DNA from: Brevundimonas basaltis
GTDB lineage: Bacteria; Pseudomonadota; Alphaproteobacteria; Caulobacterales; Caulobacteraceae
Length of the DNA: 64,000 nucleotides
Assembly: GCF_014202075.1 (NCBI RefSeq)
Contig: NZ_JACHFZ010000002.1
Span: 186,001-250,000 of the forward strand
Reading direction: 5' to 3'
Below, one piece after another: positions 15,305 to 26,206 of the stretch (within the stretch, counting starts at the first letter, position 1; each line of letters starts with the position of its first letter). Below the pieces are notes generated by a model that was not told the origin of the DNA, did not search any database, and saw only the letters and a program-made list of their open reading frames with translations. A program made the position numbers and the translations under genes.

Positions 15305-17485
15305 CTACTCCGGCGCCGGGATCTGCGTGTCCATCAGCCGCCGCGTCAGATAGGTATATTCCAGCGCCAGCCGCCGCGCCGTCTCGCGCAGATTGGCGCC
15401 GGCCGCGTGGCCGCCGTCGGTGTTCTCGTAGAACAGCACCGGATAGCCCAGCGCCTCCAGCCGCGCCGCCGCCTTGCGGGCGTGGCCCGGGTGGACGCGG
15501 TCGTCCTTGGTCGAGGTGTGGATGAACACCTCCGGATAGGGCTGGCCCGCCGCGAGCCGCTGATAGGGCGAATACTCCTCGATCCACGCCCGCTCTTCCG
15601 GGATGTCCGGATTGCCGTATTCGGCGATCCACGAGGCGCCGGCCAGCAGTTTGTGGAAGCGCAGCATGTCGAACAGCGGCACCTGGATAACCGCCGCATT
15701 GATCAGGTCCGGCCGCTGGGTCAGCATCGCCCCCATGAACAGCCCGCCCTGGGAGCCGCCCATCACCCCGAGGCGCGGCTGCGAGGTGATGCGGCGCGCG
15801 ATCAGGTCCTCGGCCACCGCCTGGAAGTCCTCGTGCGAGCGCTGGCGGTTCTCCTGCAGCGCCGCCTGGTGCCAGCGCGGCCCGAACTCGCCGCCGCCGC
15901 GCGTATTGGCGATGACATAGACCCCGCCGCGCTCCAGCCACAGCTTGCCGACCGTGGCCGAATAGCCGGGCAGCAGCGAGTTCTGGAAGCCGCCGTAGCC
16001 GTACAGCAGGGTCGGGTTCGACCCGTCCATCGGCATGTCGCCCTTGTGGACGACGAAATAGGGGATCCGCGTGCCGTCGGCCGAGGTGGCCTCGAACTGC
16101 TCGACCACCATGCCGGTGGCGTCGAACTTGGCCGGCAGCGATTTGACCACCTCCGCCTCGCCCGAGGCCGCGTCCGCCAGATAGAGGCTCGACGGGTTCA
16201 GATAGCCGGCCACGCTGACGAACACCCGGTCGTCGCGGTCGCTGGCCGAGCCGACCCCGACGGTGACGTTCTGCGGCAGGTCGAGCCGGGTGCGGCTCCA
16301 TTCGCCGGCCGGGTTGGGCTCATAGACATAGACCGAGCCGCGCACGTTCTCGTACAGGGCCACGACCAGTTTGTTGCGGGTCGCGTTGATGCCCTCGACG
16401 GCCTCGCGCTCGCCCGGCCGGATGACCAGCTGCGCCGGCGTCGCCGGATCGGCCAGCCAGCGGTCGAGGTCCCAGGCGATGACGTCGCCGGTCCGGAACG
16501 CCTGTCCCGAGGGCGCGGTCCAGTCCTGGTCGGTGGTCACCACCAGCTGGCCCCGCACCAGGGCGTTGATGCTCGACTTGGCCGGCAGCGCCAGCTTCGT
16601 GGTCGTGCCGTCGGCGTTCAACCGGTGCGTCTCGCCCTCGTAGAAATTGATCCCGCGATTTATCAGGGTCGCCTTCACCACCCCGTCGGCGTCGCGCAGC
16701 GTATAGCCCGACACCGAGACGTCGGTCGGCTGGCCGGTGAACACGGTCGTCGCCTGGTCGAGGCTCTGGCCGCGCTTCAGCACCTTGACGATCATCGGAT
16801 AGCCCGAGCTGGTCATCGTGCCCGGCCCGAAATCGCGCGAGACCAGCAGGGTGTTCTCGTCGACCCACGACGCCCCGCCCTTCGATTCCGGCAGCACGAA
16901 ACCGCCTTCGACGAAGGTCTTGGTCGCCCGGTCGAACTCGCGCACCGTGACCGCGTCCTTGCCGCCGTCGGACAGGTTGATCAGGCAGCGGGTTTCCTGC
17001 GGCGGCAGGCAGCTGGCGCCCTTCCAGACCCAGTTCTTGCCCTCGGCCGCTGACAGGGCGTCGAGGTCCAGGATGGTCTCCCACTGCGGCTCGGCGGTGC
17101 GGTAGCTGTCGACCGTCGTGGTCCGCCACAGGCCGCGCACGTGCTCGGCGTCCTGCCAGAAATTGGTCAGGCTGCCGTCGTGGTTGAAGCCGACGCCGGG
17201 AATGCGGTCGCGGGCCTGGACGATCTCCAGCGCCTGCTGGTGCAGGGTCTCGAAGCGCGGGTCGCCGCGCAGCACGCCCAGCGAATGTTCGTTGTGCGCC
17301 TCGACCCATTCCATGGCCCGCGCACCGTCGATCTCCTCCAGCCACAGATACGGATCGGTCGCGTCCGAGGTCGCGAAACCGCCGGAAGCCTCGGCGGGGA
17401 CAGGGGAGGGGGCGGTCTGGGCCATGGCGGCGCTCGAAAGGGCGGTGGAGGCGAGAAGCGCGGCGAGCGCGGCGGTGCGGATCAT
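15305..17485 (-). CDS. Prolyl oligopeptidase family protein (S9A), second of tandem pair
   Basis: A 726-residue paralogue of the neighbouring S9A peptidase. The N-terminus is a classical signal peptide ending SSAAMAQ, so it is secreted to the periplasm without a lipid anchor. Catalytic Ser578 (GGSQGG), Asp pair 661-662 (TKDDRVHPGHA) and His693 (DGGHAAG) are intact. Two ATGs nine bases apart are possible; 17485 is chosen because GGGGA lies nine bases upstream, while for the ATG at 17494 it abuts the start. It is the upstream gene of the tandem pair. Confidence 0.93.
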   Translation of the reverse strand: MIRTAALAALLASTALSSAAMAQTAPSPVPAEASGGFATSDATDPYLWLEEIDGARAMEWVEAHNEHSLGVLRGDPRFETLHQQALEIVQARDRIPGVGFNHDGSLTNFWQDAEHVRGLWRTTTVDSYRTAEPQWETILDLDALSAAEGKNWVWKGASCLPPQETRCLINLSDGGKDAVTVREFDRATKTFVEGGFVLPESKGGASWVDENTLLVSRDFGPGTMTSSGYPMIVKVLKRGQSLDQATTVFTGQPTDVSVSGYTLRDADGVVKATLINRGINFYEGETHRLNADGTTTKLALPAKSSINALVRGQLVVTTDQDWTAPSGQAFRTGDVIAWDLDRWLADPATPAQLVIRPGEREAVEGINATRNKLVVALYENVRGSVYVYEPNPAGEWSRTRLDLPQNVTVGVGSASDRDDRVFVSVAGYLNPSSLYLADAASGEAEVVKSLPAKFDATGMVVEQFEATSADGTRIPYFVVHKGDMPMDGSNPTLLYGYGGFQNSLLPGYSATVGKLWLERGGVYVIANTRGGGEFGPRWHQAALQENRQRSHEDFQAVAEDLIARRITSQPRLGVMGGSQGGLFMGAMLTQRPDLINAAVIQVPLFDMLRFHKLLAGASWIAEYGNPDIPEERAWIEEYSPYQRLAAGQPYPEVFIHTSTKDDRVHPGHARKAAARLEALGYPVLFYENTDGGHAAGANLRETARRLALEYTYLTRRLMDTQIPAPE

Positions 17486-17585
17486 TCTGGGCATTCCCCG
17501 ACAAAAGGTCGGCGGCACCTTAACGGCGGTCCGCCCCCCGGCAAGCCGCACCGGCCGGAGGTTACGGTTTTGTCATTTGCCGGGA

Positions 17586-17698
17586 GGGGCGAGGGGCGAG
17601 TGAAATGTGCGCGACAGCCGCTGCTCCGTCTCCTCCCCATGCAATGGGGAGGGGGACCCCGAAGGGGTGGAGGGGTTTACCTACTCGCCCCTCGCCCC
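17586..17698. repeat. Composite repeat: 16-bp inverted arms around G-rich unit copy B
   Basis: Perfect 16-bp inverted arms (GGGGCGAGGGGCGAGT at 17586-17601 and its complement at 17683-17698) enclose a G-rich unit at 17631-17677. That unit (TCCTCCCC, then GGGGAGGGGGACC, then GGTGGAGGGG) matches copy A at 12081-12124. It fills most of the gap between the peptidase promoter region and the end of the channel gene. Confidence 0.75.
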
Positions 17699-17710
17699 TG
17701 GCCCCTGGCT

Positions 17711-18523
17711 TCACCGCCCCTCGTCCGGAATGCACAGCAGATTGCCGCACGCCTTGCAGTGCACCGCGTCCGGGTCGTGCGTCTGCAGGCCGCAGCGGTC
17801 GCAAGGATGGCGCACCTTGTGCGGTCGCAGCAGCGTCTGTCCCAGCCGCACGAACAGGGTCACCCCGCCCAGCATGATCAGGATCGAGACGACCCGGCCC
17901 CAGTCGCCCGGCAGCACGATGTCGCCATAGCCGGTCGTGGTCAGGCTGGTGACGGTGAAATACAGGGCGTCGATATAGCCGCTGATGCCTTCGTATCGGC
18001 CCATGAAGCTGGTGTAGACGAAGCCGGTGGCCACGAAGATGAAAGTCACCAGCGACACCAGGGCCTTGGTGGTGTCCTCGACCCGGGTGTCGTCATAGCG
18101 GCGGCCGACGGTGCGCCAGAAGAAGTCCGAGTGGATCAGGGTCCACAGCCTCAGCACCCGCAGGAAGCCGAGATTGAACATCAGCGGCGGGAACAGCAGG
18201 GTCCCCAGCACGAACAGGTCGATCCACACGATCGGCTTCCGCAGCCAGTCGCGCAGGTTCGAATAGGCCGAGGCCCGGGCCGCCAGGTCGGCGATCAGCA
18301 CGGCGGCGATCAGATAGTCGATGATGTAGAAGATCAGCCCCTCGCCCCGCAGCAGGGGCGCGGCGATGAAGAAGGCGATGATGGCGAGGTCGACGACCAG
18401 CACCGCCAGCCGGAAGCGCACCGCCGTCCGCGACGTGCCGTGGTACAGCGCCCGCAGCCGGGGGCGCAGGCGCCAGCCTTCCTTCTCGGGTTCGGCGCTG
18501 GCGGGGGCGGTTTCGCGGCTCAT
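17711..18523 (-). CDS. Potassium channel-like protein with C-terminal zinc ribbon
   Basis: A 270-residue membrane protein. Hydrophobic segments in the first half resemble a voltage-sensor-type module, with the Arg-spaced FLRVLRLWTLIHSDFF in the S4 position. A pore region then carries the selectivity filter TTTGYGD followed by a last membrane helix. The final 30 residues form a zinc ribbon with Cys241, Cys244, Cys256 and Cys259 (CDRCG, CKACG), an unusual cytoplasmic tail for a small bacterial K+ channel. The ATG at 18523 is chosen over a longer open frame that would begin only 18 bases from dapF. It is divergent from dapF. Confidence 0.85.
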   Translation of the reverse strand: MSRETAPASAEPEKEGWRLRPRLRALYHGTSRTAVRFRLAVLVVDLAIIAFFIAAPLLRGEGLIFYIIDYLIAAVLIADLAARASAYSNLRDWLRKPIVWIDLFVLGTLLFPPLMFNLGFLRVLRLWTLIHSDFFWRTVGRRYDDTRVEDTTKALVSLVTFIFVATGFVYTSFMGRYEGISGYIDALYFTVTSLTTTGYGDIVLPGDWGRVVSILIMLGGVTLFVRLGQTLLRPHKVRHPCDRCGLQTHDPDAVHCKACGNLLCIPDEGR

Positions 18524-18582
18524 CACGCAGCGATAACGCGCCTCGCTCGCGCAAGGAACCGGCAACCGCTATATCCGCGTCG

Positions 18583-19485
18583 ATGACCCTCCGCCCCTTC
18601 GTCCGCATGAACGGCGCCGGCAACGACTTCGTCGTCGTCAATGCGCTCGAAACGCCGTTCGCGCCGACGGACGCAGAGGCGCGCGCCATCGCCGACCGCG
18701 AGGCCGGTCAGGGCTGCGACCAGCTGATCGCCATCGAGCCCTCCCCGACCGCCGACGCCTTCATGCGCGTCTGGAACGCCGACGGCGGCCAGGTCGAGAC
18801 CTGCGGCAACGCCCTGCGCTGCGTCGGCTGGCTGCTGCTGGAATCGACCGGCAAGGACGCCGTCGTCATCGACACCCTCGGCGGCCCCACCACGGCATGG
18901 CGTGCCGAAAGCCCAGGCCGCGTCGGGTCGGGACCCGGAGGGCGGCGCGAAGCGTCAGCTTCAGAAGGGCCGACGACCGCGGCCCGCGTAAGGGTGGACA
19001 TGGGAGAACCCGGCCTCGACTGGACCCAGGTGCCGCTGGCCGAGGCGATGGACACCCGCGGAATCGAGCTCCAGGTCGGCCCCATCGACGCCCCCCTCCT
19101 GCACACCCCCGGCGCGGTCTCGATGGGCAATCCGCACGTGGTCTTCTTCACCGACCGCCAGGACGACGCCTTCGTGCGCGGCTCCGGCTCGCTGGTCGAG
19201 CATCACCCGCTGTTCCCCGAGGGCGTCAACGTCGGCTTCGCCCACGTCCTCGCCCCCGACCGCATCCGCCTCAGGGTATGGGAGCGCGGCGCCGGCCTGA
19301 CCAGGGCCTGCGGCACCGGCGCCTGCGCCGCCCTCGTCGCCGCCGCCCGCCGCGGGCTCGCCGTCCGCCGCGCCGTGATCGAGACCGACGGCGGCGAACT
19401 CGAAATTGACTGGGACGAGGCGACCGGCCACGTCTTCATGACCGGCCCGATCGAGATCGAGGGGACGGGGATGCTGACGATCTGA
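18583..19485 (+). CDS. dapF: Diaminopimelate epimerase with in-frame palindromic insertion
   Basis: A 300-residue cofactor-free racemase that converts LL- to meso-diaminopimelate for lysine and peptidoglycan. The two catalytic cysteines are Cys74 (ETCGNALRC) and Cys243 (RACGTGAC), both in intact motifs, and MNGAGNDFV and the GNPH motif are present. Between the two halves, about residues 107-134 are a Gly/Arg/Ser/Pro-rich stretch not expected in the family. It is encoded by a DNA palindrome (18921-18975) and flanked by a repeated GPTTA peptide. The insertion falls in a variable loop, so the enzyme is probably active. Confidence 0.95.
   Translation: MTLRPFVRMNGAGNDFVVVNALETPFAPTDAEARAIADREAGQGCDQLIAIEPSPTADAFMRVWNADGGQVETCGNALRCVGWLLLESTGKDAVVIDTLGGPTTAWRAESPGRVGSGPGGRREASASEGPTTAARVRVDMGEPGLDWTQVPLAEAMDTRGIELQVGPIDAPLLHTPGAVSMGNPHVVFFTDRQDDAFVRGSGSLVEHHPLFPEGVNVGFAHVLAPDRIRLRVWERGAGLTRACGTGACAALVAAARRGLAVRRAVIETDGGELEIDWDEATGHVFMTGPIEIEGTGMLTI
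18921..18975. repeat. Palindromic element inside dapF
   Basis: The outer stem is CGTCGG (18921-18926) with CCGACG (18970-18975). Inside is a perfect hairpin GAAGC-GTCA-GCTTC (18949-18962). The element is in frame with dapF and contributes about 18 residues, with a few more flanking residues also looking foreign. This is like the Rickettsia palindromic elements known to insert in coding sequences, but no relation is claimed. Confidence 0.6.
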
Positions 19486-20128
19486 CCCCGGCCTGCCTCT
19501 GGCGACGGCTGCTTACGGGTTCATCAGAAAGCCAATTGCTGCGCTGCAAGTTAATGTGCAATCCGCCTATCGAAATCACCCAACCCGTTGTTTTCCTTAC
19601 CCTCGATCCGTGATCGAGCGTCCTGAACCCGCCTGAGGGCGGGGCCGATGTAGGATAGGGGCATCCCGTCGGTGGGGAGGGCGTCGGATCCACGTTCTCG
19701 ATGGCGGCGGGCTGTGGTCGAGCGATGAAGCCCGGGCGAAGGATAGTTCGGGGGTCCTCGCGGGCGTCGATGGATGGCGCCCCTTGCTCGCCGCGCGCCT
19801 TGAGGTTCGGGCCGATGACGTCATCCAGAATGACGCCATGTCCGTCCCGCTTCGGTCCCGGCGACGGGGCCGGGGCGATCCGTCAAAGGCCCTCAGGAAG
19901 GCCGCCAGTCGGAGGGCGTGTGGAAAACGACCGCGCGGGACAGCACCGTCCCTTCCCGACCGTGACTGCACGGGCGGATCAGAAGGGCGGCCAGCCGGAC
20001 TCGTCGAAACGGTATTCACATTCGCAACCGGGCGAGGCCCGGCTGTCCCGCGCCCTCCCTGCCTTTCGCGGCTCCTGCCCCGGAAGATGATGACGCACGC
20101 CCGCAACCGACGTTCAGGAGATACGTCC
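19486..20128. other. Long intergenic region without a recognisable gene
   Basis: A 643-bp gap between dapF and the small gene at 20129. Just after dapF the sequence is relatively AT-rich (19530-19610, with GTTAATGTGCAATCC and TTGTTTTCC). A GC hairpin CCCGCC-TGA-GGGCGGG lies at 19628-19643 without a T-run. The rest is GC-rich with short open frames in several phases and no recognisable domain. I checked by eye for tRNA, tmRNA, RNase P and SRP RNA signatures and saw none. It may hold an unannotated RNA or a decayed gene. Confidence 0.4.
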
Positions 20129-20401
20129 ATGAAACCCCGCCCGATCCGCCGCGCCCGCCATATGGACCTGATCTATCGCGCCGTTCAGCGCGCCCGCCTC
20201 GACAGGCTCGCCAAGGGCGAGATCGAGCCCATCTGCCCGCGCGAGGAGTATTTCCTCTGGACCCTGGAGGCCATGGACCGCGTCGACCCCGACGATTTCG
20301 TCGTCTCCGGCCTGTTGTTCCTGGCGGAAAAGGAGGAGCGGGCGATTCAGGCCGAGCAGGCGGCGGCCGCCGCTGAACCTCCCGCCCTTCCCGCGCCCTG
20401 A
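20129..20401 (+). CDS. Small hypothetical protein, 90 residues
   Basis: A 90-residue protein that I do not recognise. The N-terminal third is very basic (KPRPIRRARH) and the middle is helical and amphipathic (LIYRAVQRARLDRLAKGE, then EEYFLWTLEAMD). The C-terminus is Ala/Pro-rich. No signal peptide or membrane segment is seen. A good ribosome site (CAGGAG) ends eight bases before the ATG, which decides the start; the frame stays open upstream to 19784 but with no convincing protein character. It is followed 92 bases later by maeB on the same strand. Confidence 0.65.
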   Translation: MKPRPIRRARHMDLIYRAVQRARLDRLAKGEIEPICPREEYFLWTLEAMDRVDPDDFVVSGLLFLAEKEERAIQAEQAAAAAEPPALPAP

Positions 20402-20493
20402 ACCGCCCCGGCCGCATCCGCCCGGTTGTCCGCGCCCGTCCCACGGCCTAGGAACAATCCTCCCCACCCGACCCTGCGGAAGCCTTGGCCGAC

Positions 20494-22770
<2,277 letters not shown>

Positions 22771-22795
22771 CTCAGGTCTTTGACATCGTGAACGG

Positions 22796-24541
22796 TCAGG
22801 AAGACCGCGCCGCCGCGGCGGCCTCTTCCTCCCGCGCCTTCTGCTCCGCCATCACCGCCGGCTGCCGCTTGGCGACATAGAAGGCGAGGAAGATGGCGAA
22901 GATTCCGATGACGGTCGAATACAGGAAGAAGGTGAAATAGCCGGCGCCCAGCCCGGCCACCGACACCCCGCTCTTGGCCGCACCCTCGACCAGCGAGCCG
23001 TCCGGCATCCGGGTGAAAAGGCCCTTGAACATGGCGGGCAAACCGCCTGCGTCCGCCCATCGCGCCGAGCCCTCGATGATCTTCCCGGACTGGGTGGCGA
23101 TGATCTTGCCGGGCAGGGCGTAGAGTGAGCTGAACAGCGCATACTGGGTCGCCGTGAAGCCGATCGACGTCAGGCTGGACATGTAGGCGATCAGCGCTGT
23201 GCCGGCGATGCCGGTCGCGACATTGTCGATGCTGATGGCGATGAAAAGGGCGGGCAGATCGTGGCCCTGCGTCGCCAGCCAGGCGAAGACGAGGTTCGAA
23301 ACCGGGCTCATGAAGGCTCCGATGACCATGGTCCGGATCAGGCCGAGCCTCGCCACCATCCAGCCGCCGGCCACGACGCCGAGCGAGGTCGCCACCACCC
23401 CGAACACCTTTCGAACCTCGGCGATCTCGATCTTGGTGAAGCCGAGGTCCTGATAGAAGGGGTTCATGATGTTGAGCACGAAATCGGCCAGCCGGTAGAG
23501 ACAGATCAACGCCAGGATCGGCACCGCCAGCTTTCCGAACCGGATCAGGAAATCCATCAGCGGCTCGCCGAACGATCCGGCCAGATAGGCGCCCGGTCGG
23601 GTCCTCATGCCCGGCAGGGGCCAGCAGGCCGCCGCCAGCAGGCCGAAGCCGCCGATGACATAGGCGAACTGCAGCAGCACGCCCGAGGCGTCGCTGTTCT
23701 CGAGGCCGGCCGTGATCATGGCGCGAGCGGAGTCGTCCAGCACGCCGCCGAAGGCCCACAGCAAGGCGTCGGGTTTGTCCGTCAAACCGGTGCCGATGAT
23801 CAGGGCGGCCACCACGATCAGACCCAGCCGCACGATCCACTCGACCACCTCGAACGCGGGACGCGAGGGGATGTCGCCGACCGGTATGGGCCGGATGATG
23901 TGTTTCTTCTCGCGCGGGGCCAGCAGCACGCCCAGCACGCCGAAGCCCATCAGGGCGGCCATGACGGCGTAGGAGAAGTTCCAGTTGTAGATCTGGGCCA
24001 GAATCAGCGGCACGGCCCCGGCGACGATCTGGGCGACCCGCCAGCCGAGCTGGTAGGCGGCCGCCATCGCGCCCTGTCGGCTGTCGTCGGCGGCCTCGAT
24101 CCGCCACGCGTCGATGGCGATGTCCTGGGTGGCGCCGAAAAAGCCGACGATGACCGCGAACAGGGCGACCATGCCCAGCGCGGACCGGGGATCCGACCCC
24201 GAGATCAGCCACAGACCGAGGATCAGAACCGCCTGCGTCGCTAGCATCCATGACCGGCGGTGGCCCAGCCATTTGGTGAGGACGGGAATATTGGTTCGGT
24301 CCAGCAGAGGAGCCCAGACGAACTTCAGCGCATAGGTCAGCGTCGCCAGACCGAAGAAGGCGATCACTTCCAGCGAGACCCCGTCGTCCCTCAGCCAGGC
24401 CGAGAGGGTGTCGAAAATCAGCAGATTGGGCAGGCCCGAGGCGAAGCCCAGCAACAGCATCACGAAGATGCGCCGCTCGCCGTAGACCGCGAAGCCCGCG
24501 AGTCCGCGCGCGGGTGTTTCGGGGGTGTCGGCGTCAGTCAT
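22796..24541 (-). CDS. ampG: AmpG-family muropeptide permease
   Basis: A 581-residue major-facilitator transporter. It opens with the AmpG hallmark LLLGFASGLPNLLIFDTL (about 30-47), followed by ATQDIAIDAWRIE. AmpG imports N-acetylglucosaminyl-anhydro-muropeptides released by peptidoglycan turnover into the cytoplasm. Length exceeds E. coli AmpG (491) because of larger loops between the two halves. The matching cytoplasmic recycling genes amgK and murU are in the same window at 48920-50748. It converges with maeB 25 bases away and has AGAGGGA upstream of its start. Confidence 0.85.
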   Translation of the reverse strand: MTDADTPETPARGLAGFAVYGERRIFVMLLLGFASGLPNLLIFDTLSAWLRDDGVSLEVIAFFGLATLTYALKFVWAPLLDRTNIPVLTKWLGHRRSWMLATQAVLILGLWLISGSDPRSALGMVALFAVIVGFFGATQDIAIDAWRIEAADDSRQGAMAAAYQLGWRVAQIVAGAVPLILAQIYNWNFSYAVMAALMGFGVLGVLLAPREKKHIIRPIPVGDIPSRPAFEVVEWIVRLGLIVVAALIIGTGLTDKPDALLWAFGGVLDDSARAMITAGLENSDASGVLLQFAYVIGGFGLLAAACWPLPGMRTRPGAYLAGSFGEPLMDFLIRFGKLAVPILALICLYRLADFVLNIMNPFYQDLGFTKIEIAEVRKVFGVVATSLGVVAGGWMVARLGLIRTMVIGAFMSPVSNLVFAWLATQGHDLPALFIAISIDNVATGIAGTALIAYMSSLTSIGFTATQYALFSSLYALPGKIIATQSGKIIEGSARWADAGGLPAMFKGLFTRMPDGSLVEGAAKSGVSVAGLGAGYFTFFLYSTVIGIFAIFLAFYVAKRQPAVMAEQKAREEEAAAAARSS

Positions 24542-24574
24542 TCAGGGGTCCCTCTTGTGACGCCCCCCGGCGTC

Positions 24575-26128
24575 CTATCCGGCGGCGACCTTGGCGCGGT
24601 CCGCGCTCTTCGTCCAGCGGGTCAGAGAGGCGCGCAGCGACTCCAGCTCCAGCGGCTTGACCAGATGGTCGTCCATCCCGGCCTCGAGACAGGCGCGGCG
24701 GTCTTCGGCGAAGGCGTTGGCGGTCAGGGCCACGATCGGGGTCTCGTCGCCGCGGGCGCGGATGGCGCGCGCGGCGCTGGGGCCGTCCATGCCCGGCATG
24801 CGCATGTCCATAAAGACGAGGTCGTAGCGGGCCCGCTTCAGCGCATCGAGCGCCTCATGGCCGCTGGCGGCGGTCTCGACCGCGCAGCCTTCGCGCTTGA
24901 GCAGGGTCGAGGCCAGCAGCGCCCCGACCGGATTGTCCTCGACCAGCAGCACCCGGATGCCCGAGAACCGGGTCAGGGCGACGCGGTCGTCCTCGGGCGG
25001 CGGCGGCGGCGGTCCGGGCTGCATCGTCAGCTGCGCGCCCGAGGCGGCCAGCACCCGCTCGGCCACCGAGGCCCGGCGCAGCGGCTTGATCAGATAGCCG
25101 TGGAAACCGCTCGAGCGGTAGCGGGCGATCAGGTCGCGCTCCGACGGTTTGAGCAGCACCACGGCGCGCCCATCCGCCGGCCGCGGCACGAGGCCCTGAC
25201 CCGCCGGGCGGGCGGCGTGATCGATCAGCAGCACCGGCGCCTTGGCGGTCACCGTCCCGCCGGAGGCCTCGATCTGGGCCGCGGCGGCGGCGCGCACGAA
25301 CGGGTCCGGGCTGACCACGGCGACGGCCTGACCGGCCAGCGACACGGCGCACCGCGGCGGCATATGCTTCGCCGCCGGGAAGGCCGCCTCGAAGCGGAAA
25401 CGCGCGCCGGGGCCGTCCGGCCGGTCGGCGACGCTGACCGTCCCGCCCATGGCATGCGCCAGCTTGCGGACCACGGCCAGCCCCAGACCGGCCCCGCCGA
25501 AGCGGCTGGCGTCCGAGGCGTCGACGTGGCCGAACTCCTCGAAGATGCGGCCGCGCGCCTCGGCCGGAATGCCCGGTCCGGTGTCGTCGACGATGAAGGC
25601 CAGCTTCGGCGTCTTCAGCGATCCGCCGGACCGCTCGACCGTGATCCGCACCCCGCCGGTCTCGGCGAACTTCACAGCATTACCGGCCAGGTTGAACAGC
25701 ACCTGCCGCAGCCGGCCCTCGTCGGCCATGATATCGACCGCCTCCGGCGCCACCGACCAGGCGATCTCCAGTCCCTTGTCGTGCGCCCGCGGGCTGAGCA
25801 GTTCCGCCACGCCACGGACCAGGCCTTCGAGGTCGACGGGCGCGGAGTCGAACTCCAGCCGGTCGGCCTCGAGCCGGGCGTAGTCGAGCAGGTCGTTGAC
25901 GAGGCCGAGCAGGTGTTCGGCCGACGACCGCGCGGCCTCGGCATAGGCCCGCTGGGCCCCGTCCAGCCGCGTCCGCGACAGCAGGCCGAGCATGCCGATG
26001 ACGCCGTTCAGCGGGGTGCGCATCTCGTGGCTCATCAGCCGCAGGAACTGCTGCTCGGCGGCTTCGACCGCCGGAGGTTCCGCCGCCGCCACGACCGTGT
26101 CCGAACTCGCCTTCTTGGAACGCGCCAT
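24575..26128 (-). CDS. Hybrid histidine kinase with pseudoreceiver, probable ShkA orthologue
   Basis: A 517-residue cytoplasmic hybrid kinase without a membrane or large sensor domain. Phospho-acceptor His34 lies in LMSHEMRTPLNG. The ATPase domain has Asn150 and the G1 box DDTGPGIP (181-188). A degenerate receiver follows (about 265-362) that lacks the phospho-acceptor Asp, and the last domain (390-505) is a true receiver with Asp441 (VFMDMRMPGMDG). The linker contains Asp-Asp-Arg (380-382). In Caulobacter ShkA the pseudoreceiver binds c-di-GMP and such a DDR linker motif holds the kinase off. Arg331 and Tyr345 (YLIKP) keep the spacing I remember for that site. ShkA feeds ShpA/TacA in stalk control. 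Orthology is inferred. Confidence 0.75.
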   Translation of the reverse strand: MARSKKASSDTVVAAAEPPAVEAAEQQFLRLMSHEMRTPLNGVIGMLGLLSRTRLDGAQRAYAEAARSSAEHLLGLVNDLLDYARLEADRLEFDSAPVDLEGLVRGVAELLSPRAHDKGLEIAWSVAPEAVDIMADEGRLRQVLFNLAGNAVKFAETGGVRITVERSGGSLKTPKLAFIVDDTGPGIPAEARGRIFEEFGHVDASDASRFGGAGLGLAVVRKLAHAMGGTVSVADRPDGPGARFRFEAAFPAAKHMPPRCAVSLAGQAVAVVSPDPFVRAAAAAQIEASGGTVTAKAPVLLIDHAARPAGQGLVPRPADGRAVVLLKPSERDLIARYRSSGFHGYLIKPLRRASVAERVLAASGAQLTMQPGPPPPPPEDDRVALTRFSGIRVLLVEDNPVGALLASTLLKREGCAVETAASGHEALDALKRARYDLVFMDMRMPGMDGPSAARAIRARGDETPIVALTANAFAEDRRACLEAGMDDHLVKPLELESLRASLTRWTKSADRAKVAAG

Positions 26129-26206
26129 ACTGATCCCTCTCGTCCCGGGATCATGGCGAAGATGTCTTAAGGCTGCTTCAAGCGGGTCGGTTAAGGAAGT
26201 CTGAGA

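Noticed and set aside
12824..16301. Long open frames of 600-780 codons antisense to the S9A peptidase genes
   Set aside because: High GC makes stop codons rare in several frames; the peptidase frames have signal peptides and catalytic motifs and the antisense ones are Arg/Pro-rich with no domain.
19784..20128. N-terminal extension of the 90-residue protein to 205 codons
   Set aside because: The extension is Arg/Pro-rich without domain features, and CAGGAG marks the ATG at 20129.
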